Assembly (NCBI GenBank): GCA_034440355.1
Contig: JAWXBY010000039.1
Location: 1-64,000 of the forward strand
DNA: 64,000 nt
Direction: 5' to 3'
Source of the DNA: SZUA-430 sp034440355
GTDB lineage: Bacteria > Pseudomonadota > Alphaproteobacteria > Micropepsales > Micropepsaceae
The position numbers and the translations under genes were made by a program. Below the pieces are notes generated by a model. That model saw only the letters and a program-made list of their open reading frames with translations. It searched no databases and had not been told where the DNA came from. Shown piece after piece: positions 1 to 8,540 of this stretch. Position 1 is the stretch's first letter. Each line of letters starts with the position of its first letter.

Positions 1-475
<475 letters not shown>

Positions 476-520
476 ACGAACTAGAAGATCCGAAGTCGGA
501 AAGAAGAAACGGAACGGCAC

Positions 521-832
521 ATGCAAAGCCAAAACATCCGCATCAGGCTCAAGGCCTACGATCACCGTGTGCTCGACGTGTCGACCAAGGAGATCGTTCA
601 GACGGCCAAGCGTACCGGTGCGCGCGTGCGTGGACCGATCCCGCTTCCGAACCGGATTGAAAAGTTCACCGTGAACCGCTCGCCGCACGTCGACAAGAAA
701 AGCCGTGAGCAGTTCGAGATCCGCACGCACAAGCGCTTGCTCGACATCATCGATCCCACGCCGCAAACGGTCGACGCTCTTATGAAGCTCGACCTCGCGG
801 CCGGGGTCAGTGTCGAAATCAAGCTGCAGTAA
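521..832 (+). CDS. rpsJ: 30S ribosomal protein S10
   Basis: First gene of the S10 operon; S10 is in the head of the small subunit and also acts as NusE in transcription antitermination. It has 103 residues, the normal length, with the family stretches IRIRLKAYDHRVLD, PIPLPNRIEKFTVNRSPHVDKK and FEIRTHKRLLDI. A purine-rich GGAAAGAAG segment upstream supports the ATG at 521. It is followed by rplC after 25 bases. Confidence 0.98.
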   Translation: MQSQNIRIRLKAYDHRVLDVSTKEIVQTAKRTGARVRGPIPLPNRIEKFTVNRSPHVDKKSREQFEIRTHKRLLDIIDPTPQTVDALMKLDLAAGVSVEIKLQ

Positions 833-857
833 GCGAAAAGAGAAGGTGGCGCTCGCC

Positions 858-1571
858 ATGCGCACAGGGGTGATCACGCAGAAGCTCGGCATGACCCGTC
901 TGTTCACAGACGACGGTCGGCACGTGCCTGTGACCGTGTTGAAGCTCGACGGCTGTCAGGTCGTGGCTCAACGCACGAAGGAAAAAGACGGCTACACCGC
1001 CGTTCAGCTGGGCTCCGGCCTGGCCAAGGTGAAGCGCGTGACGAAGGCCGAACGCGGCCACTTCGCGAAAGCTCAGGTTGAGCCGAAGCGCAAGGTGGCT
1101 GAGTTCCGCGTCTCGCCGGACAACATGGTCGACGTGGGCTCGTTCATCACGGCCGACCATTTCGTTCCGGGTCAGATCGTCGACGTCTCGGGCATCACGA
1201 TCGGCAAAGGCTTTGCCGGTACGATGAAGCGCCACAACTACAGCGGCTTGGAAGCCTCGCACGGCGTCTCGATCTCTCACCGTTCGCCCGGTTCGACCGG
1301 CAACCGTCAGGATCCGGGCCGCACGTTCAAAGGCAAGAAGATGTCGGGCCACATGGGCCAGGTGCTGGTCACGACGCAAAACGTCGAGATCGCCAAGGTC
1401 GACGTGGAACGCGGTCTGATCATGATCAAGGGCGGCGTACCCGGCTCGAAGGGCAGCTGGGTCACGATCCGCGATGCCGTGAAGCGTCCGCTGCACAAAG
1501 ATGCGCCGAAGCCTGCCGCGGTGAAGAAACCCGGCGCAGCGGCTCCCGCCGCTGAACAGCAATCGGCTTGA
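858..1571 (+). CDS. rplC: 50S ribosomal protein L3
   Basis: One of the earliest-assembling large-subunit proteins, reaching towards the peptidyl transferase centre. The product is 237 residues when started at ATG 858 (MRTGVITQKLGMTRLF), which matches the universal L3 N-terminus; the longer open frame from 810 would overlap rpsJ and is not needed. The L3 signature KGFAGTMKRHNYSG and the central GSTGNRQDPGRTFKGKKM are present. The C-terminus carries an Ala/Pro/Lys-rich tail of about 25 residues. Confidence 0.97.
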   Translation: MRTGVITQKLGMTRLFTDDGRHVPVTVLKLDGCQVVAQRTKEKDGYTAVQLGSGLAKVKRVTKAERGHFAKAQVEPKRKVAEFRVSPDNMVDVGSFITADHFVPGQIVDVSGITIGKGFAGTMKRHNYSGLEASHGVSISHRSPGSTGNRQDPGRTFKGKKMSGHMGQVLVTTQNVEIAKVDVERGLIMIKGGVPGSKGSWVTIRDAVKRPLHKDAPKPAAVKKPGAAAPAAEQQSA

Positions 1572-1582
1572 GGACCAAAACG

Positions 1583-2203
1583 ATGAAACTCAAAGTCCTC
1601 ACCCTCGATGCCGGCGCCGCTGGTGAAGTCACGCTCTCGGAAGACGTGTTCGGCATTACGCCGCGCGCGGACATTCTCGCGCGCGTGATTCAGTGGCAGG
1701 AAAATCGCCGCCACAAGGGCCAGCATCGCGTGCTGACGCGTCGCGAAATCGACCGCACGACGAAGAAGATTTATAAGCAAAAGGGCACGGGCCAAGCCCG
1801 TCACGGCGCGGCCGCAGTCGGCCAGTTCCGAGGCGGCGCCAAGGCGATGGGTCCGGTGCTTCGATCGCGCGAAACCGATCTCCCGAAAAAGGTTCGCGCA
1901 CTCGGCCTCAAGATGGCTCTTTCTTCGAAACATCAAGACGGCGATCTCATCGTCCTCGACGGCGCCAAGAGCACCGAAGCAAAAACGAAACAAGTCGCCG
2001 CCTCGTTCGGCAAATTGGGCCTCACCTCCGCAGTTATCGTCGACGGCCCCGAATTCGATACCGGCTTTCAACGCGCCGCCCGCAACATCAAGCACATCGA
2101 TCTTCTTCAGGTTCAGGGCATCAACGTCCTCGACGTTCTGCGCCGTAAGAAGCTCGTGCTGACGAAGGCCGCGCTGAGCGCCATCGAGGAGCGCTTCAAA
2201 TGA
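1583..2203 (+). CDS. rplD: 50S ribosomal protein L4
   Basis: Large-subunit protein lining the exit tunnel; in some bacteria it also represses its own operon. The start at ATG 1583 (MKLKVLTLDAGAAGEV) gives 206 residues; an upstream TTG at 1568 would add five residues and overlap rplC, which is less likely. The L4 core QKGTGQARHGAAAVGQFRGG is intact. Its stop overlaps the rplW start as ATGA, indicating translational coupling. Confidence 0.97.
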   Translation: MKLKVLTLDAGAAGEVTLSEDVFGITPRADILARVIQWQENRRHKGQHRVLTRREIDRTTKKIYKQKGTGQARHGAAAVGQFRGGAKAMGPVLRSRETDLPKKVRALGLKMALSSKHQDGDLIVLDGAKSTEAKTKQVAASFGKLGLTSAVIVDGPEFDTGFQRAARNIKHIDLLQVQGINVLDVLRRKKLVLTKAALSAIEERFK

Positions 2204-2499
2204 GCAATACCAAACTCGCAGCTTACGCGGCGATCCTGTCGCCGGTGATCACCGAAAAGACGACGAAGCTCTCGGAACACAATCAGGTTGTCTTCCGCGT
2301 GCCGCACGAAGCGACGAAGCCGCAAATCAAAAAGGCGGTCGAGGAGCTCTTCAAGGTGAAGGTCAAAGGCGTGAACACGCTGGTGACCAAGGGTAAGAAA
2401 AAGATGTTCCGCGGTCGCAAGGGCGAACGCAGCGACGTCAAGAAAGCGGTCGTAACCTTGCACGAAGGTTCGACGATCGACGTGACGACGGGGCTCTAA
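2200..2499 (+). CDS. rplW: 50S ribosomal protein L23
   Basis: Located at the tunnel exit, where trigger factor and the signal recognition particle dock. It has 99 residues with the typical ILSPVITEKTT N-terminal block and the FKVKVKGVNTLVTKGKKKMFRG loop region. It overlaps rplD by four bases and is followed by rplB after four bases. Confidence 0.97.
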   Translation: MSNTKLAAYAAILSPVITEKTTKLSEHNQVVFRVPHEATKPQIKKAVEELFKVKVKGVNTLVTKGKKKMFRGRKGERSDVKKAVVTLHEGSTIDVTTGL

Positions 2500-2503
2500 G
2501 ACG

Positions 2504-3337
2504 ATGGCACTGAAAACTTTCCGTCCCACCACGCCTTCGACGCGCCAGTTGGTGCTGATCGACCGCAGCCACCTGCACAAGGGCCGGCCGGCGAAGCATT
2601 TGACTGAGCCGCAGAAGGAATACGGCGGGCGCAACAACACCGGTCGCATCACCACGCGCTGGCGGGGCGGTGGGCACAAAAAGCTCTACCGCGTCATCGA
2701 CTTCAAGCGTCGCAAGTTCGACGTCGAAGGCACGATCGAACGTCTGGAATACGATCCCAACCGCTCGGCCTTCATCGCTCTGGTGAACTATCCGGACGGC
2801 GAACAGGTCTACATCCTCGCGCCGCAACGCATCGGCGTGGGCGACAAGGTGATCTCGAGTCCGAAGGCGGACGTGAAGCCCGGCAACGCCATGCCGCTCG
2901 CCGCAATGCCGGTCGGTACGATCGTCCATAACGTCGAGTTCAAGGCTGGCGCCGGCGGCAAGATCGCACGCTCGGCCGGCACGTATGTGCAGTTCGTCGG
3001 TCGCGACCAAGGCTACGGCATCCTCCGTCTGAACTCGGGCGAAACCCGCAAGGTTCGCTTGGAGTGCATGGCGACGGTCGGCGCGGTCTCGAACCCTGAC
3101 CACATGAACGAAGTGATCGGCAAGGCCGGTCGCAACGTCTGGAAGGGCAAGCGTCCTTCGGTGCGCGGCACCGCGATGAACCCTATCGACCATCCGCACG
3201 GCGGCGGCGAAGGCCGCACCAAAGGCGGCCGTCACCCGGTCACGCCGTGGGGCAAGGGTACGAAGGGCAATCGGACGCGTTCGAACAAGCGCACCACCAA
3301 GCTGATCGTGACGAGCCGTCACAAGAAGAAGGTTTAA
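2504..3337 (+). CDS. rplB: 50S ribosomal protein L2
   Basis: Core large-subunit protein needed for subunit association and peptidyl transfer. It has 277 residues, the standard length. The C-terminal signature HPHGGGEGRTKGGRHPVTPW, which contains the conserved histidine region, is intact, as is RWRGGGHKKLYRVIDFKR in the N-terminal half. Tightly packed in the S10 operon between rplW and rpsS. Confidence 0.98.
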   Translation: MALKTFRPTTPSTRQLVLIDRSHLHKGRPAKHLTEPQKEYGGRNNTGRITTRWRGGGHKKLYRVIDFKRRKFDVEGTIERLEYDPNRSAFIALVNYPDGEQVYILAPQRIGVGDKVISSPKADVKPGNAMPLAAMPVGTIVHNVEFKAGAGGKIARSAGTYVQFVGRDQGYGILRLNSGETRKVRLECMATVGAVSNPDHMNEVIGKAGRNVWKGKRPSVRGTAMNPIDHPHGGGEGRTKGGRHPVTPWGKGTKGNRTRSNKRTTKLIVTSRHKKKV

Positions 3338-3342
3338 GACGC

Positions 3343-3627
3343 ATGGCACGTTCAGTCTGGAAGGGACCGTTCGTCGACGGCTATCTGCTGAAAAAGGCGG
3401 AAGCCACGCAGAAGTCCGGCCGCCGCGAAGTGATCAAGATCTGGAGCCGTCGTTCCACGATCCTGCCGCAGTTCGTTGGCCTCACGTTCGGCGTCTACAA
3501 CGGCCAGAAACACATCCCCGTCGTCGTGACCGAGGAAATGGTAGGGCACAAGTTCGGCGAGTTCTCGCCGACGCGCACTTTCCACGGCCACTCCGGCGAC
3601 AAAAAAGTGAAAAGGGCGGGGGCTTAA
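3343..3627 (+). CDS. rpsS: 30S ribosomal protein S19
   Basis: Binds 16S rRNA in the small-subunit head near the A-site tRNA. Starting at ATG 3343 (MARSVWKGPFVDGYLLKKAE) gives 94 residues, the family length; the open frame upstream of this ATG is a shadow of rplB. The C-terminal FGEFSPTRTFHGHSGDKK is the S19 signature. The stop codon is directly followed by the rplV ATG with no gap. Confidence 0.98.
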   Translation: MARSVWKGPFVDGYLLKKAEATQKSGRREVIKIWSRRSTILPQFVGLTFGVYNGQKHIPVVVTEEMVGHKFGEFSPTRTFHGHSGDKKVKRAGA

Positions 3628-4089
3628 ATGGGTAAGCCTGAAAGAGAACGCAGCCTGGCCGACAACGAGGCGCAAGCCATCGGCCGCATGATCCGCACGT
3701 CTCAGTACAAACTGAACGTCGTGGCGGGGCTGATCCGTGGCAAGCGTGTGGATCAGGCTCTGGCCGATCTCACGTTCTCGAAGAAGCGCATCGCGATCGA
3801 AGTGCTCAAGGTTCTGAAGTCCGCGGTCGCCAACGCCGAGAACAACCACAACCTCGACGTCGACGACCTTATCGTCGCGCAGGCGTGGACCGGCAAAGAC
3901 ATGGTGCTGAAGCGCTTCCACGCCCGCGGTCGCGGTCGCGGCGCCAGCATCCTGAAGCCGTTCAGCGAACTGACGATCATCGTTCGCGAACAGGCCAAGG
4001 AAGAAAAGAAGGCGAAAGCCAAGGCCAAAGGCGGCAAGGGTAAACCTGCTGCGCGCAAGCCGGCAGCGGCGAAGAAGGAGGCCGCGTAA
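3628..4089 (+). CDS. rplV: 50S ribosomal protein L22 with Lys/Ala-rich tail
   Basis: L22 spans the large subunit and forms part of the exit-tunnel constriction. The L22 core (roughly residues 15-125) is normal, with VVAGLIRGKRVDQAL and the conserved RGRGRGASI beta-hairpin followed by the TIIVREQ strand. The product is 153 residues, longer than the usual 110-130, because of a C-terminal tail made almost only of Lys, Ala and Gly. The stop overlaps the rpsC start (TAATG). Confidence 0.97.
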   Translation: MGKPERERSLADNEAQAIGRMIRTSQYKLNVVAGLIRGKRVDQALADLTFSKKRIAIEVLKVLKSAVANAENNHNLDVDDLIVAQAWTGKDMVLKRFHARGRGRGASILKPFSELTIIVREQAKEEKKAKAKAKGGKGKPAARKPAAAKKEAA

Positions 4090-4811
4090 TGGGTCAAAAG
4101 GTCAATCCGATCGGGCTTCGGCTCGGGATCAATCGCACGTGGGATTCGCGCTGGTATGCGGACCGTCACGAGTACAGCCAGCTCCTTCATGAGGACCTGA
4201 AGATCCGCGACTACCTGCTCGAGAAATTGAAGCAGGCCGGCGTCGCGCGCATCACGATCGAACGCCCGCACAAGAAGTGCCGCGTGACCATTCACTCGGC
4301 ACGTCCGGGCGTGGTCATCGGCAAGAAGGGCGCCGACATCGAAAAGCTGAAGGCCGATCTCGGCAAGTATACGAAGAGCGAGATCCACCTGAACATCGTC
4401 GAAATCCGCAAACCGGAAGTCGACGCGCATCTGATCGCCGAAAGCATTGCCCAGCAGCTCGAACGCCGCGTCTCGTTCCGTCGCGCCATGAAGCGCGCGG
4501 TGCAATCGGCCCTGAAGCTCGGCGCACTCGGCATCCGCATCAACTGTGCGGGCCGTCTGGGCGGCGCGGAAATCGCGCGCGTGGAATGGTACCGCGAAGG
4601 CCGCGTGCCGCTTCACACGTTGCGCGCCGACATCGACTTCGGCGTCGCGACGGCGAAGACGGCATACGGCACCTGCGGCGTGAAGGTCTGGGTGTTCAAG
4701 GGCGAGATCCTCGAACACGATCCGGGCGCACAGGACAAGCGTATGGCCGAAGCCAACGAAGGCGGTGGCGGTGGTCAGAAACGCTCGCCAACCCCCGCGC
4801 CGGCGCCCTGA
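4089..4811 (+). CDS. rpsC: 30S ribosomal protein S3
   Basis: Small-subunit head protein at the mRNA entry site with helicase-assisting function. The 240 residues contain an N-terminal region starting MGQKVNPIGLRLGI, a type II KH domain with its GKKG loop (VVIGKKGADIEKLK, about residue 80), and the C-terminal domain with GRLGGAEIAR. It ends in a short Gly/Pro-rich tail. The start overlaps the rplV stop by one base. Confidence 0.98.
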   Translation: MGQKVNPIGLRLGINRTWDSRWYADRHEYSQLLHEDLKIRDYLLEKLKQAGVARITIERPHKKCRVTIHSARPGVVIGKKGADIEKLKADLGKYTKSEIHLNIVEIRKPEVDAHLIAESIAQQLERRVSFRRAMKRAVQSALKLGALGIRINCAGRLGGAEIARVEWYREGRVPLHTLRADIDFGVATAKTAYGTCGVKVWVFKGEILEHDPGAQDKRMAEANEGGGGGQKRSPTPAPAP

Positions 4812-4829
4812 GAACTGGAATAACGAACC

Positions 4830-5249
4830 ATGCTGCAACCAAAGCGCACAAAATTCCGCAAGCAGTTCAAGGGACGCATTCGCGGGAAAGCGACGTCGGC
4901 CAACACGCTTGACTACGGCGAGTACGGCCTGAAGGCGATGGAGCCCGACCGCATCACCGCGCGCCAGATCGAAGCGGCACGCCGCGCGATCACCCGCGCC
5001 ATGAAGCGTCAGGGCCGCGTGTGGATCCGCCTCTTCCCCGACATTCCGGTGTCGAAGAAGCCGGCCGAAGTCCGCATGGGCGCCGGTAAGGGCGCGCCGG
5101 AATTCTGGGCCTGCCGCGTGAAGCCGGGCCGCGTGATGTTCGAAGTCGACGGCGTCAGCTCCGTGACAGCGAAAGAAGCGTTGGGCCTGGCGGCCGCGAA
5201 GCTGCCGATCAAGACGAAATTCGTGACCCGCTTGGGCCACGTCGAATAG
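4830..5249 (+). CDS. rplP: 50S ribosomal protein L16
   Basis: Large-subunit protein at the A-site tRNA elbow. It has 139 residues; MLQPKRTKFRKQFKGRIRG at the N-terminus and the conserved MGAGKGAPEFWACRVKPG stretch identify it. It lies between rpsC and rpmC in the S10 operon. Confidence 0.98.
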   Translation: MLQPKRTKFRKQFKGRIRGKATSANTLDYGEYGLKAMEPDRITARQIEAARRAITRAMKRQGRVWIRLFPDIPVSKKPAEVRMGAGKGAPEFWACRVKPGRVMFEVDGVSSVTAKEALGLAAAKLPIKTKFVTRLGHVE

Positions 5250-5260
5250 GGCATTGAAAG

Positions 5261-5473
5261 ATGAAGAGCGCCGCCGCCTCCGACCTCCGCGCCATGTCGC
5301 CGGACCAGCTGACCGATGAACTGGTCAAGCTGAAGAAGGAACAATTCAACCTGCGCTTCCAAAAGGCGACGGGTCAGCTTGAGAAGACTGCGCGCGTGCG
5401 TGTCGTGCGCCGCACGATCGCCAAGATCAACACTGTCCTGGGCGAGAAGACTCGCACCAAGGCGAAGGCATAG
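5261..5473 (+). CDS. rpmC: 50S ribosomal protein L29
   Basis: Small helical large-subunit protein beside L23 at the tunnel exit. It has 70 residues, with the L29 pattern LRAMSPDQLTDELVKLKKEQ then FNLRFQKATGQLE followed by the basic VRRTIAKINTVL helix. It is 11 bases downstream of rplP. Confidence 0.97.
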   Translation: MKSAAASDLRAMSPDQLTDELVKLKKEQFNLRFQKATGQLEKTARVRVVRRTIAKINTVLGEKTRTKAKA

Positions 5474-5491
5474 GGCGCGAGAGAGAACAAA

Positions 5492-5740
5492 ATGCCGAAG
5501 AGAATTTTGCAGGGCGTCGTGGTCAGCGACAAAAACAAGCAGACGATCATCGTCGAAGTGGAACGCCGCTTCACGCATCCGCTGCTGGGCAAGACGGTGC
5601 GCCGTTCGAAGCGCTATCACGCCCACGACGCACAAGACCGCTTCAAATCCGGCGACACGGTTCGCATTCAAGAATGCCGGCCGATGTCGAAGTTGAAGCG
5701 CTGGGAAGTACTGTACGAAGCAGCCGCTTCGAAAGCTTGA
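5492..5740 (+). CDS. rpsQ: 30S ribosomal protein S17
   Basis: Primary 16S rRNA-binding protein of the small-subunit body. It has 82 residues, with the family stretches LQGVVVSDKNKQTIIVEVER and HPLLGKTVRRSKRYHAHD, and the OB-fold ending GDTVRIQECRPMSKLKRW. An AGAGAGAA purine run precedes the ATG. Confidence 0.97.
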   Translation: MPKRILQGVVVSDKNKQTIIVEVERRFTHPLLGKTVRRSKRYHAHDAQDRFKSGDTVRIQECRPMSKLKRWEVLYEAAASKA

Positions 5741-5762
5741 TGGAAACGAAGGCGCTACGCCC

Positions 5763-6131
5763 ATGATTCAAAGTACGACAAACTTGGACGTTGCCGACAA
5801 CTCGGGTGCGCGGCGCGTCATGTGCATTAAGGTCTTGGGCGGCGCTCAGCGCCGTTACGCGACCGTCGGCGACATCATCGTCGTGTCGATCAAGGAAGCG
5901 ATCCCGCGCGGCAAGGTGAAGAAGGGCGACGTCATGAAGGCGGTCGTCGTTCGCACGGCCAAAGAAGTGCGCCGCGCCGATGGCAGCTGCATCCGCTTCG
6001 ACCGCAATGCCGCCGTTCTGATCAACAACCAAGGCGAGCCCGTGGGCACGCGCATCTTCGGGCCGGTGACCCGTGAGCTTCGCGCGAAGAACCACATGAA
6101 GATCGTCTCGCTGGCGCCGGAGGTTCTGTAG
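5763..6131 (+). CDS. rplN: 50S ribosomal protein L14
   Basis: Large-subunit interface protein contacting helix 14 of 16S rRNA; first gene of the spc section. It has 122 residues, the exact family length, with LDVADNSGARRVMCIKVLGG and the GEPVGTRIFGPVTRELR signature. Followed by rplX after only three bases. Confidence 0.98.
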   Translation: MIQSTTNLDVADNSGARRVMCIKVLGGAQRRYATVGDIIVVSIKEAIPRGKVKKGDVMKAVVVRTAKEVRRADGSCIRFDRNAAVLINNQGEPVGTRIFGPVTRELRAKNHMKIVSLAPEVL

Positions 6132-6134
6132 TCC

Positions 6135-6470
6135 ATGGCCGTCAAATTCAAAAAAGGCGACCGCGTGGTCGTCATCGCCGGCGAAGAGCGCAAGCGTAAA
6201 GGCGGCGCGGCCCGCACGGGTGAGATCCTCCGGGTCTATCCGGATGAGGAACGCGTGCTGGTGTCGGGCGTGAACATGGTCAAGCGCCACACGAAGCAAA
6301 GCCAGCGCAGCCAGGGCGGCATCATCTCGAAAGAGGCGCCGATCTCGGTTGCGAACATCGCGCACATCGACCCGAAGTCGGGTGGGCCGACGCGCATTGG
6401 ATTCAAGACGTTGCAGGACGGCCGCAAAGTCCGCTTTGCGAAGAAGTCCGGGGAAGTGATCGATGTCTGA
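6135..6470 (+). CDS. rplX: 50S ribosomal protein L24
   Basis: Assembly-initiator protein of the large subunit. It has 111 residues with the KOW motif at the N-terminus (KKGDRVVVIAGEERKRKGG) and the basic VKRHTKQSQRSQGGIISKE segment. Its last eight bases overlap the start of rplE, so the two are probably translationally coupled. Confidence 0.97.
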   Translation: MAVKFKKGDRVVVIAGEERKRKGGAARTGEILRVYPDEERVLVSGVNMVKRHTKQSQRSQGGIISKEAPISVANIAHIDPKSGGPTRIGFKTLQDGRKVRFAKKSGEVIDV

Positions 6471-7218
6471 CGATAAAAAAGACAAGGGCAAAAAGGGCAA
6501 GGCCGCGGCTCCCGCAGCCTCGGGTCCCAAGGGTCCGCCGCCGTCCAAGACCGAAGAAAAGCGCGCCGCGAAAAACGCGAAGGGCGGCAAGGGCGACGTC
6601 TCGACCGGTCCCGCGACCACGACGCAGAGCGAAGCTCAGCGGTCGAAGGGTATTGCGCTGAAGGAAGGCGAGAAATACGTCCCGCGCGCCAAGAAGCGCT
6701 ACGACGACGTCATCCGCAAAGAGCTGGTCGAGAAGTTCGGCTACAAGAATCCGATGCAGGTGCCCAAGCTCGACAAGATCGTCATCAACATGGGCGTCGG
6801 CGAAACGACGGCCGACACGAAGAAGATTCAGTCCGCGGTGCGCGACCTCAGCCTGATCGCCGGTCAAAAGCCGATCATCACCAAGGCGCGCAAGGCGATC
6901 TCGAACTTCAAGGTTCGTGAGAACATGCCCTTGGGCGCGAAGGTCACGCTGCGCAAGGACCGCATGTACGACTTCATCGATCGCCTGGTCACGATCGCTC
7001 TGCCTCGCGTCCGCGACTTCCGCGGCGTGTCGCCGAAGAGCTTCGACGGCCGCGGCAACTACTCGATGGGCCTGAAAGAACACATCGTGTTCCCGGAAAT
7101 CGATTACGACAAGATCGACACCGTCTGGGGCATGGACATCACGATTTGCACCACCGCGAACACGAACGAAGAAGCGCAAGCCCTGTTGGCGGCCTTCCAA
7201 GTTCCGTTTGTGAAGTGA
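6463..7218 (+). CDS. rplE: 50S ribosomal protein L5 with long N-terminal extension
   Basis: L5 binds 5S rRNA in the central protuberance. Residues from about 70 onward are a normal L5 (YDDVIRKELVEKFGY, LDKIVINMGVGE, RGNYSMGLKEHIVFPEIDYD). In front sits about 65 residues of Lys/Ala/Pro/Gly-rich, low-complexity sequence beginning MSDDKKDKGKKGKAAAPAA, making 251 residues against the usual 180 or so. The ATG at 6463 overlaps rplX by eight bases. The frame is open and no better start is seen near the L5 core: MQVPKL at about residue 90 would cut into the domain, so I keep the long form, while recognising that a weak internal start is possible. Confidence 0.93.
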   Translation: MSDDKKDKGKKGKAAAPAASGPKGPPPSKTEEKRAAKNAKGGKGDVSTGPATTTQSEAQRSKGIALKEGEKYVPRAKKRYDDVIRKELVEKFGYKNPMQVPKLDKIVINMGVGETTADTKKIQSAVRDLSLIAGQKPIITKARKAISNFKVRENMPLGAKVTLRKDRMYDFIDRLVTIALPRVRDFRGVSPKSFDGRGNYSMGLKEHIVFPEIDYDKIDTVWGMDITICTTANTNEEAQALLAAFQVPFVK

Positions 7219-7244
7219 TGCGCGAATTTAGGACGTAAGGACAA

Positions 7245-7550
7245 ATGGCGAAGAAAAGCTCGACCGAGAAGAACAAGCGTCGCGTTGGCTTGGTCAAACG
7301 CTATGCGAAAAAGCGCGTGGCGCTGAAGGAGCTGGCGAACAACATGGCGCTTCCTCCGGAAGACCGCTTTGCTGCGCGCTTGAAGCTCGCGGAACTGCCG
7401 CGCAATTCGTCGCCAACGCGTATTCGCAATCGTTGCGAACTGACGGGTCGTCCGCGCGGTAACTATCGCAAAGTGAAAATGTGCCGCATCAAGCTGCGCG
7501 AATTGGCCTCGTACGGGCTGATCCCCGGCATGGTCAAGTCGAGCTGGTAA
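7245..7550 (+). CDS. rpsN: 30S ribosomal protein S14 (zinc-free type)
   Basis: Small-subunit head protein near the A and P sites. It has 101 residues, the long form without CxxC zinc-binding pairs; the family stretches SSPTRIRNRCELTGRPRG and FRMCR-like VKMCRIKLRELASYGLIPG are clear. It lies between rplE and rpsH as in other spc operons. Confidence 0.98.
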   Translation: MAKKSSTEKNKRRVGLVKRYAKKRVALKELANNMALPPEDRFAARLKLAELPRNSSPTRIRNRCELTGRPRGNYRKVKMCRIKLRELASYGLIPGMVKSSW

Positions 7551-7563
7551 GGGAGCAAAAACA

Positions 7564-7962
7564 ATGTCGATCAACGATCCCTTAGGTGACATGCTGACTC
7601 GGATTCGCAACGCGCAGATGCGGGGCCAGTCCAAAGTCGCAACGCCGGCCTCCAGCCTGCGCAAGCGCGTCCTCGACGTGCTGGTGGGCGAGGGCTACAT
7701 CCGCGGTTACGCCGAAGTCACGGTCGCGCAAGCGAAGCCGGAGTTCGAAATCGAACTCAAATATTTCGACGGAAAGCCCGTGATCAAAGAGATTCAACGC
7801 GTGTCCACGCCGGGCCGCCGCGTCTACTCGTCGATCAAAGAACTCAAGCCGGTGCGTAACGGCCTCGGCATTTCGATTTTGTCGACGCCCAAGGGCGTCA
7901 TGTCGGACGCGCTTGCTCGTGAGCAAAACGTGGGCGGCGAAGTTCTGTGCCAAGTGTTCTAA
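7564..7962 (+). CDS. rpsH: 30S ribosomal protein S8
   Basis: Primary 16S rRNA-binding protein; in Escherichia coli it also represses spc-operon translation. It has 132 residues with the N-terminal DPLGDMLTRIRNAQMRG and the C-terminal GLGISILSTPKGVMSDALAR plus GGEVLCQVF. Start ATG 7564 is preceded by GGGAG. Confidence 0.98.
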   Translation: MSINDPLGDMLTRIRNAQMRGQSKVATPASSLRKRVLDVLVGEGYIRGYAEVTVAQAKPEFEIELKYFDGKPVIKEIQRVSTPGRRVYSSIKELKPVRNGLGISILSTPKGVMSDALAREQNVGGEVLCQVF

Positions 7963-7997
7963 GCCGGACAAACGGGCACAGCGAAGGATAAGAAACG

Positions 7998-8531
7998 ATG
8001 TCGCGAATTGGTAAGCATCCGGTGGCACTGCCTCAAGGCGTGACCGCCACGGTCAAAGACCGCGAAGTGAAAGTGAAAGGCCCCAAGGGCGAACTTTCGC
8101 TGCGCGTGGTCGAAGGCATCGACGTGTCGGTCGACAAGACGGGCGTCGTGCTGAAGCCGGTCGAAACGACGGACAAGGCGCGCGCGCAGTGGGGCCTGCA
8201 GCGCACGCTCGTGAACAATCTGGTTCAGGGCGTGTCGAAGGGTTTCGCGCAGCAATTGGAAATCGCTGGCGTCGGCTTCCGCGCCGCGGTGCAGGGCAAG
8301 AACCTGCAGCTGCAGCTCGGTTACAGCCACGACGTGGTCTATCCGATCCCGCCAGGCATCGACATCAAGTGCGAAAAGCCGACGCTGATTTTGGTGTCCG
8401 GCATCGACAAGCAGAAGGTCGGCCAAGTTGCGGCTGAGATCCGTCAATTCCGCAAGCCGGAGCCCTACAAGGGCAAAGGCATCAAGTACGCGGAAGAGAA
8501 GGTCCGTCGCAAAGAAGGCAAGAAGAAGTAA
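7998..8531 (+). CDS. rplF: 50S ribosomal protein L6
   Basis: Large-subunit protein near the GTPase-associated centre. It has 177 residues, the standard length, with two similar domains: MSRIGKHPVALPQGVTATVK at the N-terminus and the C-terminal signature RKPEPYKGKGIKYAEEKVRR. Followed by rplR after nine bases. Confidence 0.98.
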   Translation: MSRIGKHPVALPQGVTATVKDREVKVKGPKGELSLRVVEGIDVSVDKTGVVLKPVETTDKARAQWGLQRTLVNNLVQGVSKGFAQQLEIAGVGFRAAVQGKNLQLQLGYSHDVVYPIPPGIDIKCEKPTLILVSGIDKQKVGQVAAEIRQFRKPEPYKGKGIKYAEEKVRRKEGKKK

Positions 8532-8540
8532 GGGACAGCC

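Noticed and set aside
1307..2095. Long open frame on the - strand opposite rplD (262 codons)
   Set aside because: It mirrors rplC and rplD, which are certain. High-GC genes give long antisense frames; no family resemblance was seen.
3753..5240. 495-codon open frame on the - strand across rplV, rpsC and rplP
   Set aside because: Shadow of three conserved ribosomal protein genes; its composition (His, Arg, Ala, Asp-rich) is typical of an antisense frame.
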